NCBI RefSeq assembly: GCF_964355755.1
Contig: NC_092672.1
Coordinates: forward strand, 12,518,501-12,582,500
Direction of reading: 5' to 3'
Origin: Antedon mediterranea
Taxonomy: Eukaryota > Echinodermata > Crinoidea > Comatulida > Antedonidae
DNA: 64,000 bases
Part shown: one piece after another, positions 39,901 through 54,900 of the stretch
Layout: every line of letters starts with the position of its first letter
Position numbering within the stretch: position 1 is the stretch's first letter
The notes under the pieces: model-generated
What the model saw: the letters and a program-made list of their open reading frames with translations, nothing else
Database searches by the model: none
Told to the model about the DNA's origin: nothing
Position numbers and translations under genes: made by a program

Positions 39901-42900
39901 ATATGATTATATACTAATTCGCATGGGATGAGTAAGTATCATATAAGCGCACTCTTCCCTCATAAAAAGCCATGGATGTTGTTATACACCAAGTATTCCT
40001 TCACTTTTAAGTAACCATGAGCTACAAAATGAAAGCAATACTGGATATGGGACTTTACGAAAATGGAAAAATGGTGCTGTGTGAATACCATGATGCGCGC
40101 AATAACATAACGAAAGTATGTTAATGAAGTATTGGAATAAATCAACACAAAAAGTAGTCGAAATTTGACGATGCGCTCGGACACAAACTATTACTTTTTG
40201 GGTGTATTTTTTCTTTGAGACGTCAAATTACTGCTATTGTTTGCTTTTTTTAGTGTTTATCCTTAAAATTCAGCAAAGTGACATAGCCTATCGTGTGCGG
40301 CCCATCAATAAACATCAGTGTGCCAAATGTGAGCACGTACCGTTCGGTGGCTTTGGAAGAGATACATAAAATTAAAAAAATTTAGTAGCATTAATATTTA
40401 GATGCTAACATAATGTCTTTAAACAATTGGCGCCCTTTCTGATATTCTTTGGCTCCATCAAGATGATGATTATTGTGTATTAGTTAACAAAAGATTTGTA
40501 ATATTAGTTAAGTTAATAACATACTCCTAATCAAAATAAGAGTATACCTTGGATATAGGCGTACAGTAGTGGTTTGCTTAATAAGCAAAATTTAAAAATG
40601 CAAATGCAATGTTGCTGCATTAATTTACGGTACCTTGTTTCTTGCTTTAAGTGATGCTCCGTGGGCTATGAGACTGTTCACTATTTCTAAATTACCACCA
40701 AACCTAACGTGTCCATGTAGCGGTGTGTTTCCCTCCTGGAGAGCAGAAAGTTTTATGTATTATAATATACATTTTACACTTTAGATACTAGAACTAAGGT
40801 TTAAACAAATTTAATATTGTATTCGTTCTGCTCCTACAATTATAACAAGCAATTAACTACTACATCTAATTATTGTATATTTTGCTTCTCGTGGGCTACT
40901 CGTCTTTCAGTAGGTAACTTCGATGATCATCCCTGCCAAATCGCCAGGACTTGTCTGGCGGGTGTAGGCGATTATACAAGTACAATTATTTAAACTCTGG
41001 AGGCAACTGGAAATGCGTCTGGCAGGTGGACAGCCGGGAATGACAGCCGGGGTGTGAAGCATATGTTTATCGATTATAGATTGAAAGTTCGATGATAAAT
41101 CAGAATTAGGGTAAAAAATTGACTTCAGTAATGTAAACGGGGTCCCATCGTTTTATTACTTTTTATGAAATCATACACATAAGCGACATTATTGGTTCGG
41201 CATCATAGTCCGCAAGGTCTATGGTCAAAAAATTGTTAAGTAAATAGAGTATTTTGTTATTTATCTACGATAGACAACAGTATAACAGTACTGTAAATAA
41301 TACAACTAGTTGATTTTAATTGGGACGTGGAGAGGTGTTAGCAATGAACATAATTTTGAAAGTATTGGTATTAACGTGACAGCTATATGATGCTTAAAAT
41401 ACTTTAAACTTATATTTACTTTGATAAATAAATATGACTTTTCACAATTAAAATAAATTAAACAACTCCAAGGTTTGTTTATACGGGAGCTTATTTAGAT
41501 TAACTTATATTGCTGACTAATACGAATAATAACGTAAATGATTTTTTAAATTATTTTAAAAGAGTAATTTACATTGTTTGTTATATAGATACAGACGGGT
41601 AAGCACTGAACACATTTTAAAGTATTAATTTAGCGTCTTGTTCAATCTAAAACGCTACAGCTACACGATTTTTAATATATTTTAAATTATACTTAATTTG
41701 CTTTGATAATAACTATAGGCTACACTTGTTCACAATGAAAAGCACATTAAACGAATCTATGGGATTTGCTTATAATGGGACATAATTTAAATTAACTTTG
41801 TAAAAAAGAGTTTTTTTGTGTAAAAGAGTAATTTACATTGTCTGTTGCTGTGACTGATGCTCCGTGAGCTATGATACTGTTCAATATCTCTACATTACCA
41901 TCGGCAAACGTAACGTGTTTATGTAGCGGTGTGCTTCCAAGCTGATGGAAAGAAGAAAATTAGATTATTAAACTTGAGGCATTTTTTAAGAATATATGTA
42001 TTATTATATTATAATATTTATCCTTTTCTACATTCATTTTCTAATTAATTAAGAGTGAATGTAAATTATATAGAAAAACCTATTAAGAAAATAATAAAAC
42101 TTGTTGATTTTAATTATTATTATAAATACAGAAGGGTTAGCACTGAACACATTTTAAAAGTATTGATTTAGCGTCTTGTTCAATCTAAAACCCTACAGCT
42201 ACACGATTTTCAATACATTTTAAATTGTATTTTTGCTTTGATAATATAAACTATACATTTTTTCCAAGAAAAACACATTAAACGAATCTAGAGTTTACTT
42301 ATAACAGGAGACAATTTAAATTCACTTGTAGTGTTAACTAATACGAATAATTACGTTATTGATTTTTAAATCATTGTAAAAGAGTAATTTACATTGTTTG
42401 TTGCTGAGATTGATGCTCCATGAGCTATAAAACTGTTCACTATCTCTACATTACCACGGCCACACTCAACGTGTCCATGTAGCGGTGTGTTTCCTCTCTG
42501 GAAAGAAGAAAGTTAGATTAAACTTGACGCATTTTGTTAAGAATACAGGTATTTATTACATATTTATCCTTTTCTACATTCATTTTCTAATTCATTTTCT
42601 AAGTCCTTTCGCCGACTGCAAAAGAACACAGCGCCATAAGTACTCATTTTTCTAAATTAAAATTATGTGTACTTAATGCTCGATCCACGCAACGCAAAGC
42701 CTCAAGAAAAGGAGTGGAGCAAGTATCTGGAAATGGTGAGACGAGTACTAAATCCACAGAAAAGCATAGGTCTATAGAAAAAGCACATCTTAATTTTGGC
42801 ATTCTAAATGCACGTTCACTGCGTAACAAGTGTGATGAATTTGTGGACTTAGTTGTTAGCTATAATCTAGATGTAGTGGCGGTGTCTGAAACCTGGTTAA

Positions 42901-45900
42901 GACCAGATGATGATTTTGTGATTGGAGATTTAACTCCACTAGGATATCGCTTTGTGCATGTCCCTAGGGTGGACAAAACTGGGGGTGGTGTTGGAATTCT
43001 GTCTAAGTCAAGCCTAGTTGTTAACTTGAAAACGGATGTACATACATATGCATCATTTGAGGCTATACATGTGCATATTACGTCTAACTCGAAATCTCTT
43101 CGTTTAGTTAACATATATCGACCACCAACCTTGTCTGTTACAGAGTTCCTAAATGATTTTGAAAAAATGTTGTTTGACTTTATTCTCTTTTCGTCTGAAA
43201 TTGTTTTCTGCGGAGACTTTAATATCCATATGGATAATAAAAAAAATGTGGCAGCGGATAGATTTAAAACACTGCTTAGATCGTTTGGTCTCCAGCAGCA
43301 TATAAATGAACCCACACACTGTAGTGGGCACTGCCTCGACCTTATCATCACTAGAGATGATCTACTTCTCTCGGATGTAAAGATACACCCTGGCCTGTCA
43401 GATCATTTTGCCATATTTTGCAAGTTTGATCTTAAACGGCCCACAACACACAAAAACTGTAAGAAAAAGTCGCAACCTAAAACAAATTGATATTGAGAAA
43501 TTCACAAATGACATTAAAGCCTGTGTGTCTAAAGCCCCTTTCTCACAGATGTGTCTGCAATATACCGGTACAGTGCTGGCGTCGTGCTGGTATCGTTACC
43601 GGCATATACCCATTCTCATCGGACTATCGTGCCGGAAATATAACCGGTATATACCGGCTTTCTGTGAGAAAGGAGTCGGGCATATTCGGCCAATAAAAAG
43701 TCTCTGACAAAATAATTATTGAGGGCGTCCTTTATTGTTATTATTTTTGTCTAGGGATATATGGCGGCGAATGTTAAGTTACAGATTATTATCTTCCTTT
43801 ATAGCATATTTATGCAATAAATGCTATGTACAGTATATTGTGCATATATTATACAGGTACAGCAATTAATTAGTCGTCATCGGCAATCTGTAAAACACCT
43901 TAGAAGGCTGTACAATTTACAAGGCGACGAAGGGTCAGGCTAGTTAGGCACCAACAAAGAGCTATATGGCCTAGGCCTGCTATAGATTATGCTACAAATT
44001 TCTTCTTGTCCCTCTCTCTCTCTTATCTCATTATCCCTCCAGTTCGACATTATTATTGTTAATTGAATTGAATCGGCGCCAAAGTGATACAACCATACAC
44101 TTTACCGCGCAAGGTGTCTGAAGCCTCGACAGGGAACCCGGGAATATAACGGCGTTACGTTCTCACAGAATGCCCGTCTGGCATTGCGGGGAATATCCCT
44201 AGAATATTACTAGGTCTAAAGCAGGTCATGTCGATGCCGGCATGGTGCCGGCATGATGCCGAGACGACCCGTTCTCACAGAAATCCATACCGGCATGGTA
44301 ATGGTATATTCCCGCAATATTCCTGGCACTCAGCTCTGTGAGAAAGGGGCTTAATATAACTGATTTAAGTGTAATTCTTGAAGACAGTGTAGAAAGCTAT
44401 TCTGATCTCAGAGCTGTACTTGATTTACATGCGCCAGTTCAGAACAAAACAATTAGGCAAAAGGACGCTAAACCGTGGTATACCGATGAAATTCGATCTG
44501 AAAGGAAAGTACGTCGTCAACTTGAACGTAAATGGATGAAATCAAAGCTTCCTAAGGATAGACAGGAATACTGTGTTCAAAGATGCGTTGTAAATGGACT
44601 GATTGAAAAGGCCAAGACGCGGTATTACTCTAGTCTGGTTAGTGACTGCACAGGTGATCAAAAGAAACTTTTCAATATAGTAAATAAACTTTTACATCAC
44701 TCCAAGTCATCGGTCCTTCCTTCGTCTGTCTCCGATGAAGCTCTTGCTGAAAGATTTTCTGTGTTTTTTGTAAATAAAATTAAATCAATTCGTGATTCAC
44801 TAGAAAATGAAAATACTGGCGAAGTTATAACTGCTTCTGATAAATGTAATATATCTTATGGTTTAACTAGGTCTATACGGTTTTCTCAGTTCGAACCTGC
44901 AAGTGATGAGGAAATTTTAAAAATTGTCAAAAATTCTCCCTCTAAATCATGTGCACTTGACCCGGTACCAACTTCACTGATAAAGAAATGTACTTCTGCA
45001 TTTATTCCATTAATCACACATATTGTTAATAAGTCTCTTGAAAGTGGTTCTTTCCCAGAGTCTCTAAAAGTCACCCATGTTCGACCCACATTGAAAAAAA
45101 CAGGTCTAGATCCCGAGATTCTGAAAAACTACAGACCTATCTCGAATCTTAGTTTTTTAGGAAAAATAATTGAGAAGGTTGTTTCTAAACGGATTTTGTC
45201 GCATGTACAAAAACATGGCCTACTTGATCCGTATCAATCTGCCTACAAAGCGCATCACAGTACTGAAACGGCATTACTTCGTGTAAATAATGACATCCTA
45301 CGTGGGATGGATGATGGAAAGCTAACTGCTCTAGTATTATTAGATTTAAGTGCAGCATTTGATACGGTTGATCATTCTGTGTTGCTAAATAGACTCAGTA
45401 CTTATATTGGTATTGAAGGAAATGCACTTGATTGGTGTCGGTCATATTTGGAAAAACGACCTCAACACGTATGTATTGGTGATGCTATTTCAAAAGCTTC
45501 TTTTCTAAACTTTTCGGTACCACAAGGATCTGTTCTTGGGCCGCAATGGTTTTACTATTTATTTACACCCGATACGGGATATCATAAGTAAATATGATCT
45601 GTGCTATCATGTTTATGCTGATGATACTCAGATTTATATTTCTTTTAAACCTACTATGAAACACAGTGACATTTCTTTGGAATTGCTCCAACATTGTATC
45701 TATGAATTGCGTGTCTGGATGAAAAACAACTTTCTTAAATTAAATGATGAAAAAACAGAATTTGTTCTCTTTGGATCAAAACAGCAGTTGGAAAAACTGC
45801 CACCAAGCTTTATTCACATTGGTGAAACCCAAATGGACCCGGCTAGGCAGGTTAGAAATCTTGGGGTTGAAATGGATGTGGGTATGACTATGATTTCTCA

Positions 45901-48900
45901 TATCTCAAAAACTATTTCTGCGTCGTCTTTTCACTTGCGAAACATTCGAAGGATTCGTAAGTTTATAAATGAGACAGCAGCTAAACAACTTGTTCATGCT
46001 TTTGTCACTTCACGACTAGATATGGGAAACTCTTTGCTATACGGGCTACCACAAAAACAACTCCACAGGCTCCAACTGATTCAAAATACAGCGGCACGAG
46101 TTGTTAAAAAATTACCAAGATATGGACACATATCAAACACTTTGGAAATATTGCATTGGCTCCCTGTTAGGTACCGCATTGTTTTTAAAATATTACTTTT
46201 TGTTTTTAAGTCTATAAATGGCATGGCTCCTGAATATATTTCTGACATGCTTAGGCTGTATGTTCCCGGACGTAATCTGCGCTCTAGTGACTCGCTGCTT
46301 CTACATCAGCCTAAGTCTCACCACTCATGGGGTGACAGAGCATTCTCCGTTACTGCTCCTCGTCTGTGGAATGCTCTACCGAGCTCTATAAGATTTTGCA
46401 AAACTGTTGATACTTTTAAAAAATTATTAAAAACACATTTATTCATTAAGGCATATGGAAATCATGAGGTTTCTTAAAGTTGTTTAGACTTAGAATTGTT
46501 TTGTATACCTTTTCCTGGCCAGCATTATCTTTGGGGTGCCTCTGTCTTGGTTGTTGTCTCTGAGCACCCGGTCGTCTGTGGCAAGGCAAATGTGTATCCT
46601 GCTCCTTTGTTTGGTCACCTAGGTAGGGGTCCGGGACCGCGACAGAATAACAACGGATGGGGACCCTCCAAAGAAATTGCATTTTATTTGCCAGGAATTT
46701 GTATGATTTATTTCTTTTTTATTTTTAAATGCGCCTTGAGCACTCTGGAGTGGTATGTGCGCTATAAAAATCTTATTATTATTATTATTCCCCCCCTCCT
46801 AAAACGCTAATCGTCGTTAGACATTGCGCGTCTCACTTGTGTTCGCCACTCAGTACGTTTTTGAGCTAGCATGTGTATAGGTCCGCGTGTGAAAAGTTCT
46901 GTTTCCTTTTTTATGTTTGCCATCCATGTTGTTTTTCTATACATACAACATTAATTATTAAAATAAAGACGGGCTATGCAATGAACAGAGTTATTAATTT
47001 AGCGTCTTGTTCAATCTAAAATGCTACAGCTACACGATGTTTAATATATTTTAAATTGTATTTTTGCTTTGATAATAGGCCTAACTATACATTTTTCAAA
47101 TGAAATACACATTATACGAACCTAGGGTTTGTTTATAACGGGAGACAATTTAAATTAACTTGCAGTGTTAACTAATACGAGTAATTACGTTATTGATTTT
47201 TAAATCATTGTAAATGAGTAATTTACATTGTTTGTTGCTGTAACTGATGCTCGGTGAGCTATGAGACTGTTCACTATCTCTACCTCACCATAGCCAAAAT
47301 AAACGTGTTGATGTAGCGGTGTGTTTCCATCCTGGAAAGAAGAAAGTTAGATTAAACTTGACGCATTTTTTTTCAAGAATACAGGTATTATTATTATTAT
47401 TACATATTTTTCTTTTCTATATTCATTTTCTAATTCATTGAGAGTGACTGTAAATTATATAGAAATACTTGGTATTAAGAAATAATACAACTTGCTGATT
47501 TTAACTATTATAATACAGATGGGTTAGCAATGAACATATTTTAAAAGTATTAATTTAGCGTCTTGTTCGATCTAAAACGCTACAGGTATACGATTTTTAG
47601 TATATTTTCAATTGTATTTTTGCTTTGATAATAACTATACATTTTTTCCAATGAAAAACATATTAAACGAATCTAGTGGTTACTTATGCAGTAGTAGAAA
47701 AGTATTAATTTCGGTTCTTGTTAAATCCAAAATGCTACAGCTACACGATTTTCAATATAATTGTATTTTTGCTTTGATAATAACTATACATTTTCCAATG
47801 AAAAACACATTAAACGAATCTAAGGTTTGCTTATAACGGGAGATAATGTCAATTAACTTGTAGTGTTAACTAATACAAATAATTAATGCTTTTTAAATCA
47901 TTGTAAAAGAGTAATTTACATTGTTTGTTGCTTTGATTGATGCTCCGTGAGCAATGAGACTGTTCACTATCTCTACAATACCATCGCCAAGCGTAACGTG
48001 TTTATGTAGCGGTGTGTTTCCCTCCTGGAAAGAAGAAAGTTAGATTAAACTTGACGCATTTTTTTTAAGAATAAATGTATTATTATATTAAATATTTTTC
48101 TTTTCTATATTCATTTTCTAATTCATTAAGAGTGACTGTAAATTATATAGAAAGACCTGGTATTAAGAAAATAATACAACTTGCTGATTTTAATTATTAT
48201 AATACAGAGGGGTTAGCACTGAACACATTTTAAAAGTATTAATTTAGCGTCTTGTTTGATCTAAAACGCTACAGCTATACGATTTTCAATATACTTTAAA
48301 TTGTATTTTTGCTTTGATAATAACTAAACATTTTTCAAATGAAAAACACATTAAACAAATCTAGGATTTGCTTATAACGGGAGATAATACAAATTAATTT
48401 GTAGTGTTAACTAATACAGTACAAATAATTACGTTAATGATTTTTAAACAACATTGTATAAGAGTAATTTACATTGTTTGTTGCTGTGATTGATGCTCCG
48501 TGAGCTATAAGACTGTTCACTATCTCTACATTACCATCGCCAAGCGTAACATGTCTATGTAGCGGTGTGTTTCCATCCTGGAAAGAAGAAAGTTAGATTA
48601 AACTTGACGCTTGCCAACGTCGCATAATCCATCTGTTTTTACGATCCATTGTTGGGTTTACGCTTCCGAAAACTTACTTCAAGTCAAGTGCATCTACAGT
48701 AACAGTTATTATATTACCATAATGCCGTCTCTGTTATTAATCTTTCTCTTTTATTTTCCAGTTATCATGTATATGCATGTTAAACATTTTATTTGTTGCT
48801 TGTATGTATTCTAAAAGATACTAATAAATAGATAATATAGATGAACTATTTTAGATATTATTTGTTCAATTTATGATCCATTGGGATTCGCAGCTCCCGT

Positions 48901-51900
48901 ACTTTACATGAATGAACGTTTTACAGGCTAGGTGCAAGCAGAATTTACACTAGACGAACCGTTAGCATCTGAATTGTTGGTTGGTTGGTTAATTTCTTTC
49001 CTTTTGAATGATCCAAGAAACAATTATTATTATGGTCTTTGGCCGATATAATATACATGTGCCGGTGCCAACCCGAGGTAAGGTAAATAAAGAAACACAC
49101 TATGTATATGACATATACGGAGTATAGGGTCTCACAATTCGGCTAGCCTCTAGTAGGCCTAGGGCCTAGGCCTAGGCTAGGGGAGGGCTAAAATGCTCGT
49201 TAACTATTAAATAACATAAACAAGTAACAAAATCTGTCTCACCACATTTGGCCAGTGTCATAACAAACTTCTTGGAAGAGAGATGAGGATCTCAAAATCA
49301 CAATAAATGCGTTAAAATTAAATCAAACAACAATAACAAACTACTATTTATCAACAGTGAGATTTAAATCGGTCAGTCTAATTACCGAAAACAACCGAAA
49401 ACAACCCTAAACAACCGAAAACAACCACAAACAACGGAAAACAACCATAAACAACCGAAAACAAACCGAAAACAAAATAAAATAATCTAAATACCGAAAA
49501 CAAATTTGTATAATATTTTTTAAATGTCGCCCTCTATTGATGGGTGTTTCTAAATCTAAGACCATAACAGAGACAAAACCGCGCGCGCAAAAGCCAAGGA
49601 AGACCCTACGATGGTAGTGTGCACAAAATACAACTAAAAATCGTGCAATCAATCAACGATAACATCGCATTTACTTACAGAATCTATAAAAATATTTTAA
49701 TTTTAGTCTTTCGATTTTTGATCCAGAAACCAGCGCATTGCTCCTACAATTTGTGAATATGTTAATCCATAGTATAGAAAGTAAATTGACTATGGTTAAT
49801 CATGATCGATTTAATTATAGATTTTCAAAGATAATTATACAAAGATACTAGGGACTATAAAGTATACATAAAACAAGCTCACTATAAAGGATTCACAATA
49901 AAATCTATTCAGTAAAATTACTGTAGTCGAGTAAATAACGTTTTTATCCTTAATCGCTTCAGTATTCACTTAATAAGTGACGAAAACCGGGGACGAAAAC
50001 GCAAAGTTAGGTAAAATCATGCTTTGTTTTTGAAAAGACTAAAAACGAAATGTGTTTATAGATTTTGTAAGTAAATGTAATCTACGGTGTATTGAATTTG
50101 TACGATTTTGAGTTGTATTTTGTGCACACTACCATTTCTTAGGGTCTTCCATGACTTTTGCGCCTCTGTAAGGTCTTAGCTTTAGAAACACCCATCAATA
50201 GAGGGCGACATTAAAAAAAATATTATACAAAATTTGTTTTCGGTATTTAGATTTTTTAAATTTTTTTTCGGTTTGTTTTCGGTTTGTTTTCGGTTATTTG
50301 TGGTTGTTTTCGGTTATTTTCGGTTGTTTTCAGTTGTTTTCGGTAATTAGACTGACCCGAATTAAATGCATGCTTGAGTTGAGAGCAATCAAAACCATCA
50401 ACAACAAAAATGTATCTCGCCTCTTTCCCTCTCTAGTTAGCTTGCCGTTAAATAATTATAGAGGGGGTAGTTTCAATCAACTTTGGCAGACGGCAAACAT
50501 ACAATGTATAGAGTGCGTTTAAATATTTTCTGAGTTTAGTAATGAGATCAGTATTTGTAGTAGACATAAGGACAATATATTTTAATTTAGATGGATTATT
50601 TGTGTAAGAGGAACTTAGTTCTACTATCTGAATAAATTAAAGGGAATTCATCTTCAATTGATTGTAGAGAGCATAATTTGCATAGTCTATCATTTCTATT
50701 AGGCCTAATACGATTCCATCTTCATTTTTCTAATTATAATATTCCTAGTCTTAGTTTAGTCACAATGTGTCTATGTTTGTAATTTTAATTAAGTATTCTT
50801 CCATTCCAACATAATTTATATTGAATGCGTGTGAAATATTGGAGCTTATAGAGAGTGTAACCTATTATCTCATAGAATTGTTGTCGTACCAATAAGCCTC
50901 GCCTTTGTTTAAATTTTGAAATAAAAAATATTTTTGACCTGTTGAGCATGCCATGTTTCCAAATCCATTTATACATAATAAGTGTTACACCATTGACCCA
51001 AATCGCTCGTTTTGTTGCGCTTTTCTATGTTGAAATTCATAAAATTGTTTAATGAATTTTTCATAATCTATTTGGTTTAGGCGCCCTACTCTCAGCTACT
51101 AACGAATTAAATTATACTTGGAGTTTGGATAGGGAATCATCGACATTCTCCTCTCATTACATCACTTGGAGCAGAATTTTCTATTCTTAAAAGATATTTT
51201 ATTCTAAATTCGAAATATAATCCAAGTGGTATGAAGACACTGTTCATCTGCTGGAAAACTGGAAAGTCAGTCGATGCTACAAACCACAATGGTTCAGAGA
51301 AGTCAAGCAGGCAGAAATTCATTATATCAGATGCTTGTGAAGTAGTATGTGGTCAATGCACGTATCTGCTAAAAATCTAAAAAGATATCAAGTTTATGTA
51401 GCTACCCGGGTACAAAAAATCAGCTATGCAACTTCCATAGAAAACATCTTCTAATCCGAGTGATATAGTCAGTAGAACCGTGCATGCTACAGTAATCAAT
51501 TGATTTCAGATACCGGATGGGTGAGTAGTTCTACATTTCTTCACCAGGTAGGTCTTACCAAAAAAGGCGGTTGGCCGATTAAATTGATGACGAATCAAGT
51601 AAAGTTGTTGCTTCAGAAGTAAAATATATTCGCTTATTCCACACTAGTGTAGATAAGACTGTTTTTCAGTATGGTTTTATTAACAGACAGATAAAATGAA
51701 CTATAAATCACATTAAATGTATTGAATGTTCCCCTTAAGCCAACACGTAGCAATGTATAATTGTTAGATAGGCCTATCAATGGTAAAACTTAACAGTGAT
51801 ATAATACAAAAAAAGAGATAAAATAATCTAATATGAACAGATCTGTGTAAACATTGCAGGGAGCAATGTAACGCTCATCTGGAATAATTTGCATGAAATA

Positions 51901-54900
51901 ACATGTGGCGTATATTAGAAATAAAATCTCCCTAGCTAGTGCAGTTAGCTGAGACGATACTAGCGTATAATCCATAGGTCTTATTGCGATTTCTACATGT
52001 TATGTCATAGGCTACTATTGAGAAGTTATATTATACAGATATTGACTGTTTAGAGGTTAAATATAAGATTTGACATCCCCGAGGGAATGATATTAAGTTC
52101 GAGGGAATATATATTTCCCGAGAACTTAATATCATTCCCGAGGGGATGTCAAATCTTATATTTAACCGATATAAAAGGCAATATCTGTTATATTATATAG
52201 CCAAGAACAAGTCTGCTGGGTTGGGTGAAGCTAGGCTAGGCCTCCTATGTATTTGTATTGTATTTAAACAAGCCTGCCTAGACACCTTACCTTGCGAAGA
52301 ATAATATACAGATAATTACTAATTAATGATTCCTTGGCAATAAAATATTCACTTAGGCCTAGGTCGTTTAAATTAACAGGAGAATTTCCATCAATAAGCC
52401 TATTAATAATAATATTAAATCAGGTAGGCCGAATAAACAATTTGTCTTCTTCTGTTCGAGGAGCCGAATCAACGGATGTTCAGCGCGTACTAGTTACTAG
52501 GTTACTACCGTGAGTATTGACCAATCACAAACTGTGTTTCATCACATTTAGGGTGGACTAAAAACAAATGAGGGCGCTATGTATGCATAGCTTAAATAGT
52601 TTAGAAGATTAATTTCTTCAAGCAACTTCCGTGGCGCAGCGGTTGAAGCGTTGTCTTGCGATGGAGTGGCAATTCCACCCGAGTTCAAGATCGAGTAGAT
52701 GACTTTTGTTTATTTATCGGCAAACGCGAGTGTTGCCACATGAAAATTACACAGTCAATATCATCGAACTCGAGAATGTTTATGTTTAATGACAGGGGAC
52801 ACGATAATTACGCAAAAATTACACAGTCAATATCATCGTTCTCGAGGATACATATATACGATTTACGATCCTCGCAGCGGTAGTCATGTGATGCAGTTTC
52901 AACCAATCACGTTCGCGTATTTACATAGGCTATGTAATCTATATATAAATTTACGTAAGGGCAAAATTCGGTAAATCGCGCTTTACTTCTAGAATTTTTA
53001 CTCGATGGTATATAAAGTTGGTTCGTACTTTCGGTACTGATTTTAACCACCTGATGTACCCTGTTTACTACTTAAATTAAGTTAGATAATTAGTTATTGA
53101 CGATTAAAACGAATTTAGGTTCAACGATTTGCTCCAAATAGGGGTGTTTTCCGATCGTGGTATACACTGTCTAATGGATGTCCATCTTGAAAAATACCCG
53201 CCACTAAAATGCGAGGATGCTTCGCATTTTCCTATCTCCTCCTACGATAATTGTTTTTAATAGCTGAAAACCGGTTGAACAGCATCATAATGTTGAAGAC
53301 AGGCCGATTTTCTTTAAAAAAATACTATTTTGATAGATTTAATATACGATTATACAAATGTATTGATTTGCGATGAATGGAACATCCCAATCTCTCAGTC
53401 TGCCAGAGTTTGGTTTAACACAAGTAGGTAAATTTATGAGCCCTTGGTTTAACACATACGGTAGGTAAATATATGGGCCCTTTGAGAATAAACTTGCAAT
53501 ACTTTGACAATACTGTAAATACCAACTATTTTTGGTCCTCATTTGAATCGAACATTTCTTACTGTGAATGTTCGTATACTGTTAGATGTAATTATAAAAA
53601 TATATACAAATAAACTTTATTACTGAGATTGTGGATAGGCTCTACTGTTAGATATAAACACATTATTATATACAAATAAACTTTATACTGACAGTTCGTT
53701 CTCAACGTTTATATTAATTAATAATTACCAAAAATATAAACGTCGTAGTGGTGTACCATGACATGTACTTTAATATTTCAATCGATTATGACAGTGACAG
53801 TTTTAACAAAGTATTACGGTAAATCGCAAATGTTTTACTGTATTTAGAGTATACTATTTATAGGCCTATAAAACATTGAAAAAATAGTTCGTTACTGAGT
53901 GGATAAAGAATATATTTAAAAATTGTTCCTCTGTGTACTTATCCGCTTTCCCATCCCTCAACCCTAATGTTACATACAAAACACAAATTGGGTTTCTTTA
54001 AATGAGTCCAAATAAAAAATCTGGACTCATTTTGTGATAAGTTTCTCCTTCGGAAGTAATTCCCAGGGTGCTAATTTTAGTTGACTACATAAAACATCGT
54101 GTCTATTTATTCGTTTCTGTAAACGACAATGTATTATAGTCCTGCGGTATTTGAAATCGCCAGTTTTGTTACGCTGAAATTACTGTGTATTCGAGAACCA
54201 TCTGTGGGCACGACCTATAGTATAATAAATTATCTCTATTGTGGCTTGATTACACGCCTTCCGTTTTTTTTTCTTTTACGGGTTATCTCAACTCAAATAA
54301 GTGTAGTGAGGCCGCAGTTATAGTCTATTAGTAGAGTAGATTGTGTCTGTTATTGTTTATTAATAAATGTTTTCATACCCATTAATCAACAGTTTAAAAA
54401 AGGGTTCTTGTTTTTCACCCACTTAATTTCACCGTAAACGTTTTATATCATATTTCTTTTAGTATAAAACACTTTGCAAAGATTTAGTAACTTTTTGCAG
54501 GGTGTATTATTTCATAAATAAGTCATATTCACTTGACAAGCTAGTATAACTTATAGAAAAGATCATATTCAACGCAATTAGAAGTACGGTATCTCTGAAG
54601 ACCTTTTTGAAGCTCCGGTTAATCCTTATGAGAAAGCTCATACCGAACGTTGTATGCATATTAATCCGCTGAGTCAGTTTACTGTATGTCTATTAATCCG
54701 CTGGATTCAGTGTTCAGTGTGAATAATATCCTTTTAAAAATATATGGATTGTATAATTATATATATATAGTTTCTATACCTTATCTACGGAGTTCACAAG
54801 ATGTGGATATGTTTTACATATTTCTTCAATTTCTTCCAAGCCTGTATAGCTTGATACAGCTCTTAGTAATACTTTTCTGAGAAAAAAAAAGAATATAAAA

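Noticed and set aside
42860-43351. Minus-strand open frame of 163 codons
   Set aside because: Antisense shadow of the LINE endonuclease frame.
52628-52700. Functional tRNA gene
   Set aside because: Box B is imperfect and I could not form a cloverleaf with an acceptor stem; fits a SINE head better.
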